From: an uncultured Bacteroidales bacterium
GTDB lineage: Bacteria; Bacteroidota; Bacteroidia; Bacteroidales; Paludibacteraceae
Length of the DNA stretch: 64,000 nucleotides
Direction: 5' to 3'
NCBI GenBank assembly: GCA_902762355.1
Contig: CACWNR010000003.1
Location: 62,001-126,000 of the forward strand
Under the pieces are notes generated by a model. It was not told the DNA's origin, ran no database searches, and worked only from the letters and a program-made list of their open reading frames with translations. Shown piece after piece: positions 42,501 to 50,637 of the stretch (position 1 is the stretch's first letter; each line of letters begins with the position of its first letter). The position numbers were made by a program, and so were the translations under genes.

Positions 42501-44748
42501 TTCTGCAAGATACAACTTATATAACGTATACAAGAGTATAGGTTCTAACGACCGTCATAAAGAGTATGGTACTTATGCATACTTGGCTGGTAGCGGTTCA
42601 AAGGCTTTGAAGGCGGCACCAAGCGGAGTAAACCTCTCTTTGGGAGTAAATGTAACCCCGGGAACCTATAGTGGAGGTGCGGCTGAACCTGCCAATATTG
42701 AGTGGTTGTTGTCCACGACGGATAAAAAGAACTACACTATTACCAATAACGGACGTAGCGCTCAACTAAAATACTATACCACGCATGATAAGTTTGGTAT
42801 GTATGCATATAGTAGTCAAGTAATAACGGAGTTCCGATTATTGCCGGCAACATTCTATGAAGAAGCACCGATGCAAGTAATAGAATGGAAAGCGAATAGT
42901 GTAGTAGTCATGTACACCGGTTCGGAAACGACCGCAACGACGAAGGTGGGTAATAATGATCCAAGCAGTTCACAGACCTTAGCCAACAATAAGTTGACAC
43001 ATGGTATCTATGAACTGACGACCGATCAGGCATTGACAAGTAATGATGGTGCTGATCTGCAGATCTCGTTCGGCGACGGAAGCACCAGAAAGATAGTGGA
43101 GGTGCCGATTATCATTACCGGTAACAGCACAGCAACCGACGGTCATGCCGCGCAAGATGTAGTGATTTGCGACGGCGGTAAATTGACAGCAGCAACAACT
43201 AGTTATGATTACTATAACATCTATGTCTATGGTGGTGGTAAATTGGACATCCCAACCGGTACATCTCTTAGTGTAAACAATATTATTCTGCGTGCAGGTG
43301 GATTATCGACGAGCGGTATTGGTTCTTCGCCTTCAGCTACCTATCAGTATGTATATCCGCAGGTAGGATTAATCGGAACATTGACAAGTGCAGAGGCGAA
43401 TATCCAATATGAATACATTACGGATTACGATCATTGGTATCATTTCTGTCTCCCGTTTGATGGAACGCTAAGCACTATTCATTATCCGATGGAGTACTAC
43501 GGCGACAACGTTACAGAAGACAATACCGGTAGTTGGATTGTAAAACGCTATGCAGGTGAGATTCGCGCAACAGGAAACTACAACGCATGGGTTGATATTG
43601 AGACTGAGAGTGCAACCGCTGTTACTGCCGGTCACGGATATATCTTCTGGGGCGCTCCGAAGAAGATTTCCGTAGGCGGTGCGGCGAAAGTACGCCAGAA
43701 ATGGGGAATCCAGCGAATCGCTATGCCGATTGCTAACTTTAGTACAGCAGCAAGCGCTGAAGCAGCTGACAAAACTGTTAGCAGTTTAAGTTCCTATAGT
43801 GGAGTAAGCGGAAACAGCGGCAAGAACAATGACCAAGGATGGAACTTGATAGGTAACCCATATATGGTGAACCTGACAGGTTTGAATAGTTCAAGTATAC
43901 AAGTTGGTCAATTAGTTCATACTGATACAGATCCTTGGGATGGCAAATGGGTATGGGATAATACTGATCCGGAAGCGGGTGGTTTGCGGTATGTAACAAT
44001 ACCTGACAATCACTTCGACAATTATGAGGCGAAGACGATGGCTTGGTTTACTGCCGAAAATCCGATGAAGGCAGGACGCACCTTCTTCGTTCAGATAGCA
44101 GGGGCAAATACCAGTGTATCATTTGCAGCCGCTAAGCGTGCATCACTGATTCCTGCATGGAAATTAGCCCAAGAGACAACTGTTGATGTTGAGATAGGCA
44201 TCGTAATGAGTAACGAAACGATGGAAGATGAAGTGAACTTCTGGATCAAGGACGGTAAAACAGAGGCATATGAATACAATGCAGACTACCCGAAGACGCC
44301 AAACAACACGAACTTCAACATCTACGGAGTACATGAGCACGGAGATCTAAGTTGGATTGCGGTTAGTCCGGAGATCGCGGAAGGCTCCATGCCGATTGGT
44401 TATCAGGTACCTAGTGGAGGTGAGTTTACGATGAGCCTGAGCGAGACGTATGTTTCGGACAAGATCGACCATGTGTTCGTTACCGACCACGAGATGAGTC
44501 CTGAGATCACAACAGACTTGATGGACGATGATTATAACTTCATTGTTTATCAGGCTGAGACGAACAAGACTCGCTTCACGGTAAGCATCGTTCTAAAAGA
44601 TGAAGCTCAGACACCGACCGATATCGATGATGTCCGAGGAGATCCGGATAAACCTACGAAGTTTATATATCACGACAAGATATATATCTTGCGTGGCGGA
44701 CAGATCTATGATGCAACCGGTAAGCAAGTGAAAGGAGGCCTGAAATGA
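39535..44748 (+). CDS. Giant surface protein with InlB-type repeats and sorting-like C-terminus, module gene B2
   Basis: 1737 aa from ATG at 39535, preceded by AGAAAGGAA; ATG at 39571 is an alternative. Signal peptide ends F-S-Q-K-A-W-G. Several Listeria-Bacteroides repeats follow (Y-N-G-N-G-K-N-G-G ... L-Y-A-K-W; L-N-K-D-G-G-S-G-G; L-D-K-N-G-G-A; L-N-Q-G-D-G-T-G-G). The C-terminal half parallels B1 segment by segment: F-V-V-A-E-K-V-G-D-E-W-F-A-L-P, W-Y-H-F-C-L-P-F-D-G-T, Q-G-W-N-L-I-G-N-P-Y, and the final F-I-Y-H-D-K-I-Y-I-L-R-G-G-Q-I-Y-D-A-T-G-K-Q-V-K. This marks a probable sorting or assembly tail on a cell-surface product. Its stop overlaps the C2 start (ATGA), implying translational coupling. 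Confidence 0.78.
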   Translation: MKNGLTKKNNRVMKNYTKYICLFLMLFGMSFSQKAWGWTITLHYGIGGYTTSSQTGGVALPSYSDVGSWESYGLWMKSPYNSSSYPSYSEYYGYGDTNFAEADGDLYALYYYNGTYSTTPAGTSRTISFSVGYGSAPSNLTGSSITLPSIPDVCSEASEAGWLPYGWATAAVANNSSSASIVGVPGDTYYPDANRTLYAVYLQPGTTLSSSTSFTQLESGGTDVSPSDRYMPTDGYVLITQVNGGPTSISNSISGNYINVVADATKPTLSGSTMTNSDATCVWEVDMPTDGEFTFRNIATKQYLALNSSGNGALIGSVTDFAIWTVASTSKLGFYLTNKGKSGYYLNHTSGSGWKGASSRNGTTDNIYLWRAVSATTVTKYQSSLPLCGYQVTYNGNGKNGGGNPPTDNTVYTSGATVTVLGNSNSMTKTGYTFSGWNTSPDGNGTDRAASSTFSITSDVTLYAKWVAKEYTVNLNKDGGSGGSTSVTATYDAAMPSAGSAPTFSGYDFGGYYAEVGGGGTQYYNSTPASAHLWNVDVNPSTIYAKWTQEVTLDKNGGAADKSVTVTYHGAGTSSFTAVTRDGYDCTGYWDATSGGNKVITDAGALVSYSAAVEDYINSSGKWCHSGATTLYAQWSAKTYTVTLNQGDGTGGSTGVTATYGSDMPSATMPTAPTGYTFAGYYYGETIYYNADGSSARAWDIAEETTLIARYTINTPTLTVASVDDVTITATPSGGDAIGETGSATVNYNTSVELTYTSLTSNYYFEGWDVYETGNSGNKVTVSNNSFTMPNYHVTVSAIVRPNTKMKAWCPVITLEWTDGSTPILVTSVGGQSVKAVRTLHLTVTGAPSNASRVEISGDDLEFYDGTTLINNSTNKLTCTDNALDKTITVAYAPSAYVDESWANPTITVECYTAASEGTVAADIEVEDLVNARCLPDNGTSSGQGFVVAEKVGDEWFALPAAMSVGAQDGLPITVDDDEDPTKATQAPTSARYNLYNVYKSIGSNDRHKEYGTYAYLAGSGSKALKAAPSGVNLSLGVNVTPGTYSGGAAEPANIEWLLSTTDKKNYTITNNGRSAQLKYYTTHDKFGMYAYSSQVITEFRLLPATFYEEAPMQVIEWKANSVVVMYTGSETTATTKVGNNDPSSSQTLANNKLTHGIYELTTDQALTSNDGADLQISFGDGSTRKIVEVPIIITGNSTATDGHAAQDVVICDGGKLTAATTSYDYYNIYVYGGGKLDIPTGTSLSVNNIILRAGGLSTSGIGSSPSATYQYVYPQVGLIGTLTSAEANIQYEYITDYDHWYHFCLPFDGTLSTIHYPMEYYGDNVTEDNTGSWIVKRYAGEIRATGNYNAWVDIETESATAVTAGHGYIFWGAPKKISVGGAAKVRQKWGIQRIAMPIANFSTAASAEAADKTVSSLSSYSGVSGNSGKNNDQGWNLIGNPYMVNLTGLNSSSIQVGQLVHTDTDPWDGKWVWDNTDPEAGGLRYVTIPDNHFDNYEAKTMAWFTAENPMKAGRTFFVQIAGANTSVSFAAAKRASLIPAWKLAQETTVDVEIGIVMSNETMEDEVNFWIKDGKTEAYEYNADYPKTPNNTNFNIYGVHEHGDLSWIAVSPEIAEGSMPIGYQVPSGGEFTMSLSETYVSDKIDHVFVTDHEMSPEITTDLMDDDYNFIVYQAETNKTRFTVSIVLKDEAQTPTDIDDVRGDPDKPTKFIYHDKIYILRGGQIYDATGKQVKGGLK

Positions 44749-45122
44749 AAGCGATGAGATATTTATTGATCGTAATGAGTTTGGTGAGTGTTCTGAGCGT
44801 AACAGCTCAGGGCACCGCCCAGTTGCCGGAGGCGAAGATGCAATCGACATCGGTGATGGTTGGGACGGGGTCTTCCCTGCCGCAAGCAGCTGCGACCGGT
44901 GTGTATGTGACCGGTTCAACCCCTGCCTCTTATTCGCCAGCCGGTCGCCCCGGACATATACGAAAGGGTGCCAGCGAAGAAGATGAAAAAGATCCGGATA
45001 CGCCGCCGGCAGATCCGCACGGACCTATGGAAGACCCCATAGGGGATGCGGTGTGGCCGCTGATGCTCCTCGCGGGGTTATACCTTATAATACGCGTAGT
45101 GCGGGCACGCAAGCGCGCGTGA
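44745..45122 (+). CDS. Small exported one-TM protein, module gene C2
   Basis: 125 aa, ATG overlapping the B2 stop by 4 nt. Signal peptide 1-22 (Y-L-L-I-V-M-S-L-V-S-V-L-S-V-T-A). A conserved A-Q-L-P-E-A-K-M-Q-S-T-S-V-M-V-G block follows, then a linker rich in acidic residues and proline, and a C-terminal I-G-D-A-V-W-P-L-M-L-L-A-G-L-Y plus basic tail. It is paralogous to C1 along its whole length. The pairing of a B protein with a C protein in both modules suggests that C anchors, caps or helps export B; this is inference. Confidence 0.75.
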   Translation: MKAMRYLLIVMSLVSVLSVTAQGTAQLPEAKMQSTSVMVGTGSSLPQAAATGVYVTGSTPASYSPAGRPGHIRKGASEEDEKDPDTPPADPHGPMEDPIGDAVWPLMLLAGLYLIIRVVRARKRA

Positions 45123-45187
45123 GAAAGGAGATAAAGAAAAATTATAAAGAAAATATATTTATTCCTCGTGGTGTAGAGATGAGAGAG

Positions 45188-45213
45188 ACAGGGCATGGAA
45201 GTGCCCTGTTTTT
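45188..45213 (+). terminator. Terminator copy T1 (after C2)
   Basis: ACAGGGCA (45188-45195), loop TGGAAG, TGCCCTGT (45202-45209), T-run. Near-identical copies are T2 (46733) and T3 (48102). Confidence 0.88.
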
Positions 45214-45285
45214 GTACAGTAAAACTCTTAGAAAAGTTAAATTCGTCGAAAAATGAACTTTTCAAAGTCTTTTTTTAAAATAAAT

Positions 45286-45316
45286 TTGCACTATTCAAAG
45301 TTTTTTTGTACCTTTG
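45286..45316 (+). promoter_or_regulatory. Promoter of ATPase gene 1
   Basis: TTG (45286-45288), 20-nt spacer, TACCTTTG (45309-45316); ATG follows at 45342. Confidence 0.82.
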
Positions 45317-45341
45317 CTGCGAATTTTAAAAACTAACCGCT

Positions 45342-46547
45342 ATGGACTATTCGGAATTCGAACAACTGTACGTTATTAGCAATCGCAAGATTAACGAGGT
45401 TGACACCTCATTCCATCGTTATCTCTACGACCAGATTAACTGGGACAACCGTATTATCGGCATCAAAGGTAACGGCGGTGTCGGTAAAACAACCTTGGTG
45501 TTGCAGCATATCAAGGAGTCTTTTCCTGATCGCGACAAAGTACTATACGTGCGCTTGGACAACATGTGGTTTAAGACGCATGACTTGATGGATCTGGTGG
45601 AATACCACTATACGCACGGGGGTACGCATATCTTTTTAGATGAGGTGCATCACTTGCGCGGTTGGGCGGGTTACATCAAGAGCATGTATGATGATTATAA
45701 TGATTTACATGTCGTTTATACGGGTTCTTCGATGTTAGAGATTGCTATGCGTGAAGTGGATCTTGGTCGCCGACAGCGCGTCTATACGCTCAATGGTATG
45801 TCTTTCCGCGAGTTCCTCAATTTCGAAGGATATAAAGTGGGCGAAGCGCTAACGTTGGATCAAGTACTGACAAATCATACACAATTGGCATCCGATATCT
45901 GCCGCGGAAAGAAAATCTTACCACTTTTTGACCAATACCTGCAACATGGTTGTTATCCGTTCTACCGTGAAGAAGGTGATAGTTTCTTTGAGCGATTACA
46001 CGCCGTTGTATTGCACGTGTTAGAGAACGACCTGCCGCAAGTAGAAGAGATCTCTTACACTACTATTGAGAAGATCAAGCGGATGTTAATGATTCTCGCA
46101 GAGCGTGTTCCACTAATGCCGAAGATGGCAGAACTCTATCGAGAGTTAGAGACAAATCGCGACAATGGCCTGCGGATGTTGTCCTTACTGCACAGAGCCG
46201 GTTTGCTGGCACTCTATTCACATGAAGTAATCAATCTGAATAGTCTTAATAAGCCCGATAAGATATACCTTAACAACTCGAACTTGATGTACTGCTTGAG
46301 TCCCCATATTGATAAAGGAACACTACGTGAGACCTTCTTCTACGATCAGTTAAGGTGTGTTTCGGAGGTGTTACTTCCCAAGAAAGGCGATTTTATGGTT
46401 GATCGAAAATATCTGTTTGAAGTCGGGGGGAAGGGTAAGAATTTCGATCAGATTAAAGATGAGCCAAATTCTTTTTTAGCTATTGATGAGATAGAGACCG
46501 GGCAATTTAATCGCATTCCTCTTTGGATATTTGGTTTCTTGTACTGA
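45342..46547 (+). CDS. AAA ATPase with C-terminal DUF4143-type domain
   Basis: 401 aa. Walker A G-I-K-G-N-G-G-V-G-K-T-T (~residues 39-50); Walker B T-H-I-F-L-D-E-V-H-H-L (~94-104); a sensor-like Y-T-G-S-S-M-L-E. The C-terminal part (L-F-Y-D-Q-L-R-C-V-S-E style, then V-D-R-K-Y-L-F-E-V-G-G-K) fits the nuclease-like DUF4143 half of the AAA_14/DUF4143 family, common and expanded in Bacteroidales, with no firmly established role. Own promoter at 45286 and bounded by terminators T1 and T2, so it is a self-contained transcription unit. Confidence 0.82.
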   Translation: MDYSEFEQLYVISNRKINEVDTSFHRYLYDQINWDNRIIGIKGNGGVGKTTLVLQHIKESFPDRDKVLYVRLDNMWFKTHDLMDLVEYHYTHGGTHIFLDEVHHLRGWAGYIKSMYDDYNDLHVVYTGSSMLEIAMREVDLGRRQRVYTLNGMSFREFLNFEGYKVGEALTLDQVLTNHTQLASDICRGKKILPLFDQYLQHGCYPFYREEGDSFFERLHAVVLHVLENDLPQVEEISYTTIEKIKRMLMILAERVPLMPKMAELYRELETNRDNGLRMLSLLHRAGLLALYSHEVINLNSLNKPDKIYLNNSNLMYCLSPHIDKGTLRETFFYDQLRCVSEVLLPKKGDFMVDRKYLFEVGGKGKNFDQIKDEPNSFLAIDEIETGQFNRIPLWIFGFLY

Positions 46548-46700
46548 TGGTACACCTGCGCGTACCTTATAATTCGCATGTATATAAATAAAGTACGCAT
46601 GCGCGCGAGGGCGTGAGAGTGGTAAATAAAACTAAATAAAAACGCTGCGCGCGATAAAAGGATATAAATCGAAAATTAAGAAAATATTTTTCATTCTCGA

Positions 46701-46728
46701 GTGTACAGTGTAAGGTGTACAGTGTAAG
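46701..46728. repeat. GTGTA heptamer array
   Basis: GTGTACA/GTGTAAG/GTGTACA/GTGTAAG, i.e. a perfect 14-nt duplication made of two heptamers, directly before terminator T2. Confidence 0.88.
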
Positions 46729-46732
46729 AGAA

Positions 46733-46758
46733 ACAGGGCATGGAAGTGCCCTGTTTTT
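46733..46758 (+). terminator. Terminator copy T2
   Basis: ACAGGGCA (46733-46740), loop TGGAAG, TGCCCTGT (46747-46754), T-run. The sequence after it (GTAGAAATGAGTTGTAAAA) is the same as after T3. Confidence 0.88.
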
Positions 46759-46832
46759 TGTAGAAATGAGTTGTAAAAATCAAACAAAATTGTAATTATT
46801 CAAAATAAATTATTGAATTTGAATAATTTAAT

Positions 46833-46863
46833 TTGCATAATTCAAAAAAATGTTGTACCTTTG
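46833..46863 (+). promoter_or_regulatory. Promoter of ATPase gene 2
   Basis: TTG (46833-46835), 20-nt spacer, TACCTTTG (46856-46863). It rules out an upstream start at 46850 and supports the ATG at 46883. Confidence 0.82.
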
Positions 46864-46882
46864 CGGCAAAATTTCAAACATT

Positions 46883-48049
46883 ATGGAAAAAATTACAAAT
46901 CCATTTATTATTCGTGGAGCTATACCAGAGGCATATTTCTGCGATCGGGAGAAAGAGACAGAGCGATTAGTGCGCTATTTAACCAATGGGGAGAATGTAG
47001 TGCTACATGCACCACGTCGTATTGGGAAAAGTAAACTGATCGAGCATTGTTTTGACCAGGAAGCCATCAAGGGAAAGTACTATACTATTTTTGTGGACAT
47101 ATTACAAACGGGTAATTTGCAAGAGTTTACCTATGAGTTCGGGAAAGCCGTTTTTGAAGCCACTGCGTCTTTGGGCAATAAGATGCTGAAACAATTTGCA
47201 CAAACAGTCCAATCGTTACACTCAGAATATACCATTGATCCCTTTACCGGCTTTCCGAAATTCAGCATGTCTATAGGTCATATTGAAAATGCGATATATA
47301 CGATAGAAGAAGTATTCCGTTTTCTGGAGCAAGCCGATAAACCATGTATTGTGGCCATAGATGAATTTCAGCGCATAGCCGAGTATCCGGAAAAGAATGT
47401 TGAGGCGATTCTCCGGACACATATTCAACGGATGCGGAACTGCGAGTTTGTCTTTGCAGGCTCCGATCGGCATTTGTTGGGTCAGATGTTTCAGGATTAT
47501 AATCGTCCTTTTTATGAGAGTGCAGCTGTGATTACTTTGGAAAAGATAGAGCAGAGTAAGTACAACACATTCGTTACGACACATTTTGAAGAATTTGATA
47601 AACATATTTCTCCGGAGGATGTAGAACGCATATATGCTTTGTTTGATGGCAATACATATGCAATGCAAAAAACATTGAATACGGCCTTCTCTTTAACGGC
47701 GAAAACAGAAAGATGTACATTAGACACAATTCGGCAGGCAATTGATGAAATCATCGAAGAGAATGACTTTACCTATCGCACCCACTTAATGTCTATCGGA
47801 CTCTCCCAGAAAGAGGCACTCTATGCTATCGCCCGAAGCGGCAAAGCCATGCAGATAACAAGTGCGGCTTTTGTGGGTAAGTATCGTTTGGGTTCTTCAA
47901 GTTCAGTACAATCGGCTGTCCGAAAATTAAAGGCTGATGGATGGATAGCTGAGTACATCAATCAAGATAATCAAAAGTATTATCAATTAAACGATTATTT
48001 CTTAATGCTGTGGATACAAAAGAATTACGGACAAGGATATGAAGTATGA
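46883..48049 (+). CDS. AAA ATPase (archaeal ATPase family, winged-helix C-terminus)
   Basis: 388 aa from ATG at 46883, the first ATG after the promoter. Walker A A-P-R-R-I-G-K-S-K-L (~residues 45-54); Walker B C-I-V-A-I-D-E-F-Q-R-I (~155-165); arginine-containing sensor region F-A-G-S-D-R-H. The C-terminal winged-helix (L-G-S-S-S-S-V-Q-S-A-V-R-K-L ... Y-Y-Q-L-N-D-Y-F-L-M-L-W-I) matches in style the remnant at 27870-28148. Members of this STAND-like family are abundant in Bacteroidales and poorly characterised. Own promoter, bounded by terminators T2 and T3. Confidence 0.82.
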   Translation: MEKITNPFIIRGAIPEAYFCDREKETERLVRYLTNGENVVLHAPRRIGKSKLIEHCFDQEAIKGKYYTIFVDILQTGNLQEFTYEFGKAVFEATASLGNKMLKQFAQTVQSLHSEYTIDPFTGFPKFSMSIGHIENAIYTIEEVFRFLEQADKPCIVAIDEFQRIAEYPEKNVEAILRTHIQRMRNCEFVFAGSDRHLLGQMFQDYNRPFYESAAVITLEKIEQSKYNTFVTTHFEEFDKHISPEDVERIYALFDGNTYAMQKTLNTAFSLTAKTERCTLDTIRQAIDEIIEENDFTYRTHLMSIGLSQKEALYAIARSGKAMQITSAAFVGKYRLGSSSSVQSAVRKLKADGWIAEYINQDNQKYYQLNDYFLMLWIQKNYGQGYEV

Positions 48050-48101
48050 TTTTTGAGTCCTGAGCGCGTACATTGTAATACGCGTTGCGCGGAGGAGAGA
48101 G

Positions 48102-48127
48102 ACAGGGCATGGAAGTGTCCTGTTTTT
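48102..48127 (+). terminator. Terminator copy T3
   Basis: ACAGGGCA (48102-48109) pairs with TGTCCTGT (48116-48123) with one G-U pair, then a T-run. Third copy of T1/T2. Confidence 0.85.
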
Positions 48128-48201
48128 TGTAGAAATGAGTTGTAAAAGTTATGTAAATCCGGAGTTGAACTCCGAAATTGCATAAAATATTGTTAAAAAA
48201 T

Positions 48202-48232
48202 TTGGTGGATTCAAATAAAAGTTGTAAATTTG
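48202..48232 (+). promoter_or_regulatory. Promoter of pnp
   Basis: TTG (48202-48204), 20-nt spacer, TAAATTTG (48225-48232), giving a ~70-nt leader to the ATG at 48310. Confidence 0.8.
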
Positions 48233-48309
48233 CACGATTTTTTGTGAGCGTATTAGACACTAATTATATATAACGGTTGCAAACGGCAACCAAAATTGAC
48301 GAAAAAAAG

Positions 48310-50574
48310 ATGAATATTGTTACCAAAGAGATTGCTCTCCCCGATGGACGAGTGATCAAACTGGAGACAGGTAAGTTAGCGAAACAAGCTGATGGCGCTG
48401 TGATGGCGACTCTCGGCAACACGATGATCCTCGCTACTGTCTGCTCCGCCAAAGATGCAGTGCCGGGAACGGATTTCATGCCCCTCACTGTAGAGTACAA
48501 AGAGAAATTTGCGTCCGCAGGACGTTTCCCGGGTGGTTTCACCCGCCGCGAAGGCAAGGCATCAGACTATGAGATTCTGATTGCACGTGCACGTCTGATC
48601 GACCGCGCCCTTCGTCCCCTCTTCCCTTCTAACTATCACGCAGAGACTTTTGTAAACGTAACCATGTATTCGGCCGACGGCATTGATATGCCGGAGTCGA
48701 TTGCCGGTTTGGCTGCAGGTGCTGCTTTGGCTTGCTCGGATATCCCGTTCGAGGGTCCGGTAAGTGAAGTACGCGTTGCACGCGTAGATGGTAAGATGGT
48801 GATCAACCCGACCTTCGAGCAATGCGAGCACGCTGACCTGGAGTTGATGGTTGCCGCTACGTACGACAACATCATGATGGTGGAAGGTGAGATGAAAGAA
48901 GTGCCGGAGAGCGTTATGCTGGAGGCTATCAAAGCTGCGCACGAGGCTATCAAACCGCAGTGCTTGGCTATCGACGAGATGATGAAGGCTTATGGTAAGG
49001 AAACGAAACGCGAGTACTGCCATGAGGTGAATGATGAGGAGTTGAAGCAGGCTGTACACGACTATAGCTATGCACGTGCTTATGCACAGGCTACGAGTGC
49101 GGACACCGACAAACATCACCGCGAGGAGATGTTCAGCCAGATCCGCGAGGACTTCAAGGCTGAGAAAGCAGAGTATATGGCTCAGCGCGCAGAGGCGTTA
49201 GGCATCGATATTGATGAGGTAGCGGCGCTGGTTGATCGTTACTACCACGATGTAGAGAAAGAGGCAATGCGTCGCGCTGTGCTCGATGAGGGCAAGCGTC
49301 TGGATGGTCGTAAGACGACGGAGATCCGTCCGATCTGGTGCGAGGTAGGTTATCTGCCCGGCCCTCACGGAAGTTCGATCTTCACACGTGGTGAGACTCA
49401 ATCGCTCAGTACCGTTACGCTCGGTACCAGCCGCGATGATAAAATCATTGACGAGGCGTTGATTCAAGGTACGGATAAGTTCCTGCTGCACTATAACTTC
49501 CCGCCGTTCTCGACGGGTGAGGCAAAGGCACAACGCGGTGTAGGCCGTCGTGAGATTGGTCACGGTAACCTCGCTTGCCGCGCGCTGAAGAACATGATTC
49601 CGGAAGATTTCCCGTACACCGTACGTGTAGTAAGCGATATCTTGGAGTCCAACGGCTCGAGCTCTATGGCCACCGTTTGTGCCGGCACGCTGGCATTGAT
49701 GGACGCTGGTGTTCCGATGAAGAAGCCGGTGAGCGGTATCGCGATGGGTCTGATCTCGGAGAACCAAGGTAAGAACTACGCCATCCTGAGCGATATCCTC
49801 GGCGACGAGGATCACCTGGGTGACATGGACTTCAAGACCACCGGTACGAAAGATGGTCTGACGGCTTGCCAGATGGATATCAAGGTAGATGGTCTCTCGT
49901 ACGAAATATTAGAGAACGCGCTCGCACAGGCGCACGAGGCACGTATGTATATCCTCGGTAAGATCTTAGAGTGCATGCCGGAACCGCGTGCAGACCTCAA
50001 GCCGCACGCTCCGCGTATCGTAAGCTTCTATATCCCGAAAGATATGATTGGTGCTGTGATTGGCCCGGGCGGTAAGATCATCCAAGGTATCCAAGCTGAG
50101 ACCGGTGCCGTTATCTCGATCGACGAAGACGAGAAGGGCGGTAAGGTAGAAGTAGCAAGCAACAACGGCGAATCGATGCAGGCTGCTATCGCGAAGATCA
50201 AAGCGATCGTTGCCCTGCCGGAAGTAGGCGAGGAGTATGACTCGGTGGTTAAGAGTCTGATGCCGTACGGTTGCTTCGTTGAGTTCATGCCGGGTAAGGA
50301 AGGTCTGCTGCACATCAGCGAGATCGACTGGAAGCGCTACGAGACGATGGAAGAGACCGGAATCAAGGAAGGCGATCATATCCGCATCAAACTGCTGGAG
50401 ATCGATCCGAAGACCGGTAAGTTCCGTCTGAGTGCTAAGGCGCTGAAGGAGAAACCGGAAGGATACGTAGAGCCGGAGAAGCGTGAGCGTCCGCGTCGCG
50501 AAGACCGTGACGGTGCTAAGCTCGACCGCGGGCCGAGACCCGAGCGCCGTGGTCCAAGACCCGAGCGGCACTAA
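48310..50574 (+). CDS. pnp: Polyribonucleotide nucleotidyltransferase (PNPase)
   Basis: 754 aa from ATG at 48310; the in-frame TTG at 48277 is a poorer start. The enzyme degrades mRNA 3'-to-5' with phosphate and is part of bacterial RNA turnover. Order of domains: first RNase PH domain ([18 protein letters not shown] style), helical linker, second RNase PH domain ([24 protein letters not shown]), KH domain ([12 protein letters not shown] at ~584-595), S1 domain (G-C-F-V-E-F ... G-L-L-H-I-S-E-I), and a basic R/E/P-rich tail. Complete and ordinary. Confidence 0.97.
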   Translation: MNIVTKEIALPDGRVIKLETGKLAKQADGAVMATLGNTMILATVCSAKDAVPGTDFMPLTVEYKEKFASAGRFPGGFTRREGKASDYEILIARARLIDRALRPLFPSNYHAETFVNVTMYSADGIDMPESIAGLAAGAALACSDIPFEGPVSEVRVARVDGKMVINPTFEQCEHADLELMVAATYDNIMMVEGEMKEVPESVMLEAIKAAHEAIKPQCLAIDEMMKAYGKETKREYCHEVNDEELKQAVHDYSYARAYAQATSADTDKHHREEMFSQIREDFKAEKAEYMAQRAEALGIDIDEVAALVDRYYHDVEKEAMRRAVLDEGKRLDGRKTTEIRPIWCEVGYLPGPHGSSIFTRGETQSLSTVTLGTSRDDKIIDEALIQGTDKFLLHYNFPPFSTGEAKAQRGVGRREIGHGNLACRALKNMIPEDFPYTVRVVSDILESNGSSSMATVCAGTLALMDAGVPMKKPVSGIAMGLISENQGKNYAILSDILGDEDHLGDMDFKTTGTKDGLTACQMDIKVDGLSYEILENALAQAHEARMYILGKILECMPEPRADLKPHAPRIVSFYIPKDMIGAVIGPGGKIIQGIQAETGAVISIDEDEKGGKVEVASNNGESMQAAIAKIKAIVALPEVGEEYDSVVKSLMPYGCFVEFMPGKEGLLHISEIDWKRYETMEETGIKEGDHIRIKLLEIDPKTGKFRLSAKALKEKPEGYVEPEKRERPRREDRDGAKLDRGPRPERRGPRPERH

Positions 50575-50607
50575 AATAATCGACCAAGCATGGTCGATGC
50601 AAAAGAA

Positions 50608-50637
50608 ACATCCTCGAGCGATCGGGGATGTTTTTTT
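50608..50637 (+). terminator. Terminator of pnp
   Basis: ACATCC-T-CGA pairs with TCG-G-GGATGT followed by seven T. The minus-strand tamB-like gene ends at 50636, so the hairpin sits between converging genes. Confidence 0.8.

Larger units (their letters stand above)
46548..46832. other. Spacer between the two ATPase genes
   Basis: Contains an alternating purine-pyrimidine CG-rich block (46550-46640, e.g. GCATGCGCGCG), a perfect heptamer array (46701-46728), and terminator T2 (46733-46758). No gene seen. Confidence 0.65.

Noticed and set aside
45286..48050. Insertion sequence or transposon around the ATPase genes
   Set aside because: No transposase, terminal inverted repeats or target duplications seen; only repeated terminators.
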